Assembly: GCA_014379075.1 (NCBI GenBank)
Contig: JACMMN010000371.1
Coordinates: 1 to 15,760 of the forward strand
Origin: Pyrinomonadaceae bacterium
Lineage (GTDB): Bacteria; Acidobacteriota; Blastocatellia; Pyrinomonadales; Pyrinomonadaceae
Reading direction: 5' to 3'
DNA: 15,760 nucleotides
Position 1 is the stretch's first letter; every line of letters begins with the position of its first letter. Below the pieces are notes generated by a model. That model was not told the origin of the DNA, did not search any database, and saw only the letters and a list, made by a program, of their open reading frames with translations. The translations under genes were made by a program, and so were the position numbers. Positions 13,490 through 15,760 of the stretch are shown here, one piece after another.

Positions 13490-15145
13490 ATGCCTCAACT
13501 TGTTTTCAAGAATACGGATCGTTCCGCCGAGCGCGTCCCCTTATCTCGATTGCGGACGACTATCGGACGTTCCGCCCGAAGTGATGTTTGTATTCCCGAT
13601 GCATTTGCATCGCGCCTTCACGCTGAGGTTCGCAAAGAGGGTGACGGCTTCTGGCTTCAGGATCTGGGTTCGGCAAACGGTACGCGTTACAACGGCTCAG
13701 CCGTAAAGACCGCCATACCGCTGGTTTCGGGCGGCGAAATACAAATCGGTGAAACGACGATCATTTTTGACGACGAACGGCTGCGTGTCCAGTCGGGCTC
13801 AACCCTGATCGCGGATCACACCGAAGCATTGGACCCGTCAAAGACAATTGCCCTAAACCATCGAAAAAACCCGACCACGGAATTCCTCGAAGGACAATTT
13901 TCCACCCGAACCGAGCTTCTGGGGCTGATCAGTAAGGTCGGTGTTGCGTTGCTTTCGGCAAGAGGACTGGACGAAACTTTGAATCAAGTTGCGTCTCTCG
14001 TCTTTGAGGCGGTTCCGGCCGAGCGATGCGTGATAATGCTGCGGGACGAAGACGTGGAGGGCGGCATGAAGATAATGGTCGCCCGCGTCCGTGGTAAAGA
14101 AGGCGAGATCGAGGAAGTCAGGATCAGCCGCACGGTGATGGACGAGGTGCTGAAACACGGTAAGTCCGTTTTGACCGCCGATGCCCAGCACGATCCCCGT
14201 TTTGCCCATCAGACGATAGCATTGCAGGGCATTCGCTCAGTTCTGGCTGTTCCATTAAGTGTTGACGAACGAAATGTTTTCGGGTTGATTTACGCCGATT
14301 CTCCGACCTACGAAGCAACTTTCACAGAAGAACATCTGAATATTCTCACCACCCTTGCTTCTGTCGCGTCTATTCGTGTGGAAAATGCAACGCTTCTCGA
14401 AGAACGCATCGAACGCGAAAGGATGGAGCACGAACTCGAACTTGCGACCGAGATACAGCAGCGGTTTCAGCCGTCGTCTCCGCCTTTAATGGATGGCTAC
14501 GAATTTCAGGGTATCTCATTTTCGTGTTACGAGATCGGCGGTGATTATTACGATTTTATCCCGAGGCATGACGGAAGAATGCTTATCGCATTGGGCGACG
14601 TTTCGGGAAAGGGAACTGCGGCTGCATTGTTAATGTCCAGTGTCCATGCGGCAATGCACGCGCAGGTATCCGCTAAAAGCACGCTCGACGATACAATAAC
14701 CTCGGTCAATCAATATCTGGCCGATAATACCCCGGCGAACAGATTCGTTACGCTTTTTGCCACCGAATTGGACCCGAAAAGCGGGCACCTGAGATACATC
14801 AACGCCGGACATAATCCGCCGCTGATCGCTCGGGCAGACGGATCGATCGTCCAGCTGTCGTCCGGCGGTTTTCCGCTCGGTATTATGCCTGGAGCTGAAT
14901 TTGAGGTCGGCGAAACTCACCTGAATCCGGGCGAGGCCCTCGTTATTTATTCCGACGGTGTTTCCGAGGCGAACAATTTAAAGGACGAAGAATTCGGAAT
15001 GGAAAGGCTTTCGGAAGTGGTGCGGCAAAACGTTAATGCCTCTGCGGCGGGAATGCGTGACAAGGTCGAATCGGCGCTTTCCGCCTTTACTCAAACCGCA
15101 CCCGCGAATGACGATATTACATTGGTTATCGTCAAGCGAATCTAA
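13490..15145 (+). CDS. FHA-GAF-PP2C (RsbU/SpoIIE-type) protein phosphatase
   Basis: 551-residue soluble Ser/Thr phosphatase. FHA domain at about 5-95 with Gly26-Arg27, Ser41, His44 and Asn63 in place for phosphothreonine binding; GAF sensor domain at about 140-305; a short coiled linker (EERIERERMEHELELATEIQ) with the QQRFQP motif usual before this phosphatase; PP2C_SIG domain at about 335-551. Metal-binding acidic residues are visible: Asp352 in GGDYYDF, Asp370 in GDVSGKG, Asp489 in YSDGVSEANN and Asp541/542 in NDDITLVIV. It probably dephosphorylates targets of the kinase in the same cluster or an anti-anti-sigma factor. No STAS or anti-sigma kinase gene lies in the window, which favours the former. 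It starts 17 nt after the RDD gene. Its TAA overlaps the stop of the convergent ECF sigma gene by 4 nt in total. Confidence 0.93.
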   Translation: MPQLVFKNTDRSAERVPLSRLRTTIGRSARSDVCIPDAFASRLHAEVRKEGDGFWLQDLGSANGTRYNGSAVKTAIPLVSGGEIQIGETTIIFDDERLRVQSGSTLIADHTEALDPSKTIALNHRKNPTTEFLEGQFSTRTELLGLISKVGVALLSARGLDETLNQVASLVFEAVPAERCVIMLRDEDVEGGMKIMVARVRGKEGEIEEVRISRTVMDEVLKHGKSVLTADAQHDPRFAHQTIALQGIRSVLAVPLSVDERNVFGLIYADSPTYEATFTEEHLNILTTLASVASIRVENATLLEERIERERMEHELELATEIQQRFQPSSPPLMDGYEFQGISFSCYEIGGDYYDFIPRHDGRMLIALGDVSGKGTAAALLMSSVHAAMHAQVSAKSTLDDTITSVNQYLADNTPANRFVTLFATELDPKSGHLRYINAGHNPPLIARADGSIVQLSSGGFPLGIMPGAEFEVGETHLNPGEALVIYSDGVSEANNLKDEEFGMERLSEVVRQNVNASAAGMRDKVESALSAFTQTAPANDDITLVIVKRI

Positions 15146-15714
15146 GTGTTTGCTATCTCCGAATACAGCCAAGCCTTTGCCATTCGCCACTGACGATTGA
15201 TCGTCGGTACGCTGACGCCCATAACTTCCGCTGTTTCTTCTATCGACAATCCTCCGAAATACCTTAGTTCCACGATCTTCGCCTTCTGCTCGTCCATCTC
15301 CGCGAGGGTTTGCAACGCATCATCAAGAGCAACCAGCTCCGCCGACTTATCATGCGAAACGATCAAAATCTCTTCTTCCAGCGGCAGTTTTTCCGCGTCG
15401 CCGCCGCGTTTGTCGGCCGTGTGCTTGCGCGCATGATCCATCAGTAGTCGCCGCATGACCTGGGCCGCGATCCCAAAAAAATGTGCCCGGTTCTGCCAGT
15501 GCACCTGCCGCTGATCGATCAGCTTCATATAAGCTTCGTGTACTAAAGCCGTCGGCTGCAGCGTATGATCGGACCGTTCGCGTCTCAAATAGCTCCCTGC
15601 CAGCCGTCGCAGTTCGTCATAAATATGCGGCAGTATTTGGTTGACCACGTCCTGATTCCCGGCGGTCAATTCGATCAGCATCTGCGTGATTTCGTCCGGC
15701 TGTTGTTCGCTCAT
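15142..15714 (-). CDS. ECF-type RNA polymerase sigma factor
   Basis: 190-residue extracytoplasmic-function-type sigma factor with region 2 at about 25-95 (YDELRRLAGSYLRRER, then ALVHEAYMKL and RAHFFGIAAQVMRRLLMDHAR) and region 4 at about 130-185 with a helix-turn-helix SIEETAEVMGVSVPTINRQW. The HFFGIAAQVMRR and LQPTALVHEAYMKL motifs mark the ECF subfamily common in Acidobacteriota and Planctomycetes, often encoded beside Ser/Thr kinases. It binds core RNA polymerase and would direct transcription of an unknown regulon. No anti-sigma gene is adjacent. It converges on the PP2C phosphatase gene with stop codons overlapping over 15142-15145. A TATAAT box lies upstream. A link to the kinase cluster is suggested only by position. 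Confidence 0.93.
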   Translation of the reverse strand: MSEQQPDEITQMLIELTAGNQDVVNQILPHIYDELRRLAGSYLRRERSDHTLQPTALVHEAYMKLIDQRQVHWQNRAHFFGIAAQVMRRLLMDHARKHTADKRGGDAEKLPLEEEILIVSHDKSAELVALDDALQTLAEMDEQKAKIVELRYFGGLSIEETAEVMGVSVPTINRQWRMAKAWLYSEIANT

Positions 15715-15730
15715 TTTAGTTTAGGTAAAC

Positions 15731-15760
15731 ATGAACCCAGAGCCAATTATAGGCATTCAA
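15731..15760 (+). CDS. Possible start of a divergent gene, cut by the window edge
   Basis: An ATG at 15731 opens ten codons without a stop to the end of the window. TTAGG lies 6 nt upstream, a weak ribosome-binding site. The stretch also contains the TATAAT of the sigma gene's promoter on the other strand, so it may just be intergenic. No function can be read. Confidence 0.15.
   Translation, partial: MNPEPIIGIQ
15746..15751 (-). promoter_or_regulatory. Perfect TATAAT -10 box upstream of the ECF sigma gene
   Basis: TATAAT on the - strand (15751-15746) would start transcription near 15739, leaving a leader of about 25 nt before the ATG at 15714. The -35 box would fall outside the window, so the promoter is only half visible. 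Confidence 0.4.

Overview
The window looks like a piece of an Acidobacteriota chromosome, possibly class Blastocatellia. This is inferred from protein style: a short ECF sigma factor of the type abundant in that phylum, zinc-ribbon/FHA Ser/Thr kinases, YIP1 and RDD membrane proteins, MacAB-like efflux genes, and GC content that looks near one half by eye. No rRNA, tRNA, CRISPR array, transposase or integrase is visible. Nearly all sequence is coding; the longest gap between genes is about 290 bases.

Left part (1-4540, + strand). The 3' end of a tricorn-like S41 peptidase enters from the left edge. A small secreted TonB-C-domain protein follows, then two abutting oligopeptide/dipeptide-type ABC ATPases (OppD-like and OppF-like), each with a C-terminal four-cysteine motif of identical spacing. 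The gene order suggests protein breakdown coupled to peptide transport, but no permease or binding-protein gene is in view. A separately initiated YIP1-family membrane protein comes next.

Middle part (4604-9649, - strand). A MacA/MacB-like export system is transcribed right to left: membrane fusion protein, soluble ABC ATPase, then two paralogous FtsX/MacB-type permeases. A good rho-independent terminator lies after the ATPase gene and before the permeases, and a 9-bp perfect inverted repeat sits just before the first permease start. An imperfect palindrome separates the last permease from the convergent YIP1 gene.

Right part (9937-15145, + strand). Four closely spaced genes form a phospho-signalling cluster: a zinc-ribbon/FHA protein, an 800-residue soluble Ser/Thr kinase (zinc ribbon, acidic linker, kinase, second zinc ribbon, FHA), an RDD membrane protein, and an FHA-GAF-PP2C (RsbU/SpoIIE-type) phosphatase. 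A sigma70-like promoter lies before the first gene. The cluster thus holds a putative writer, eraser and three FHA readers of phosphothreonine. The small FHA protein is collinear with the C-terminal third of the kinase, which points to duplication. An ECF sigma gene converges on the phosphatase with a 4-nt overlap of stop codons, and a TATAAT box lies upstream of the sigma gene.

The most interesting parts are the kinase/phosphatase/FHA module and the punctuated efflux operon. All functional assignments rest on motif reading only; no database search was possible.
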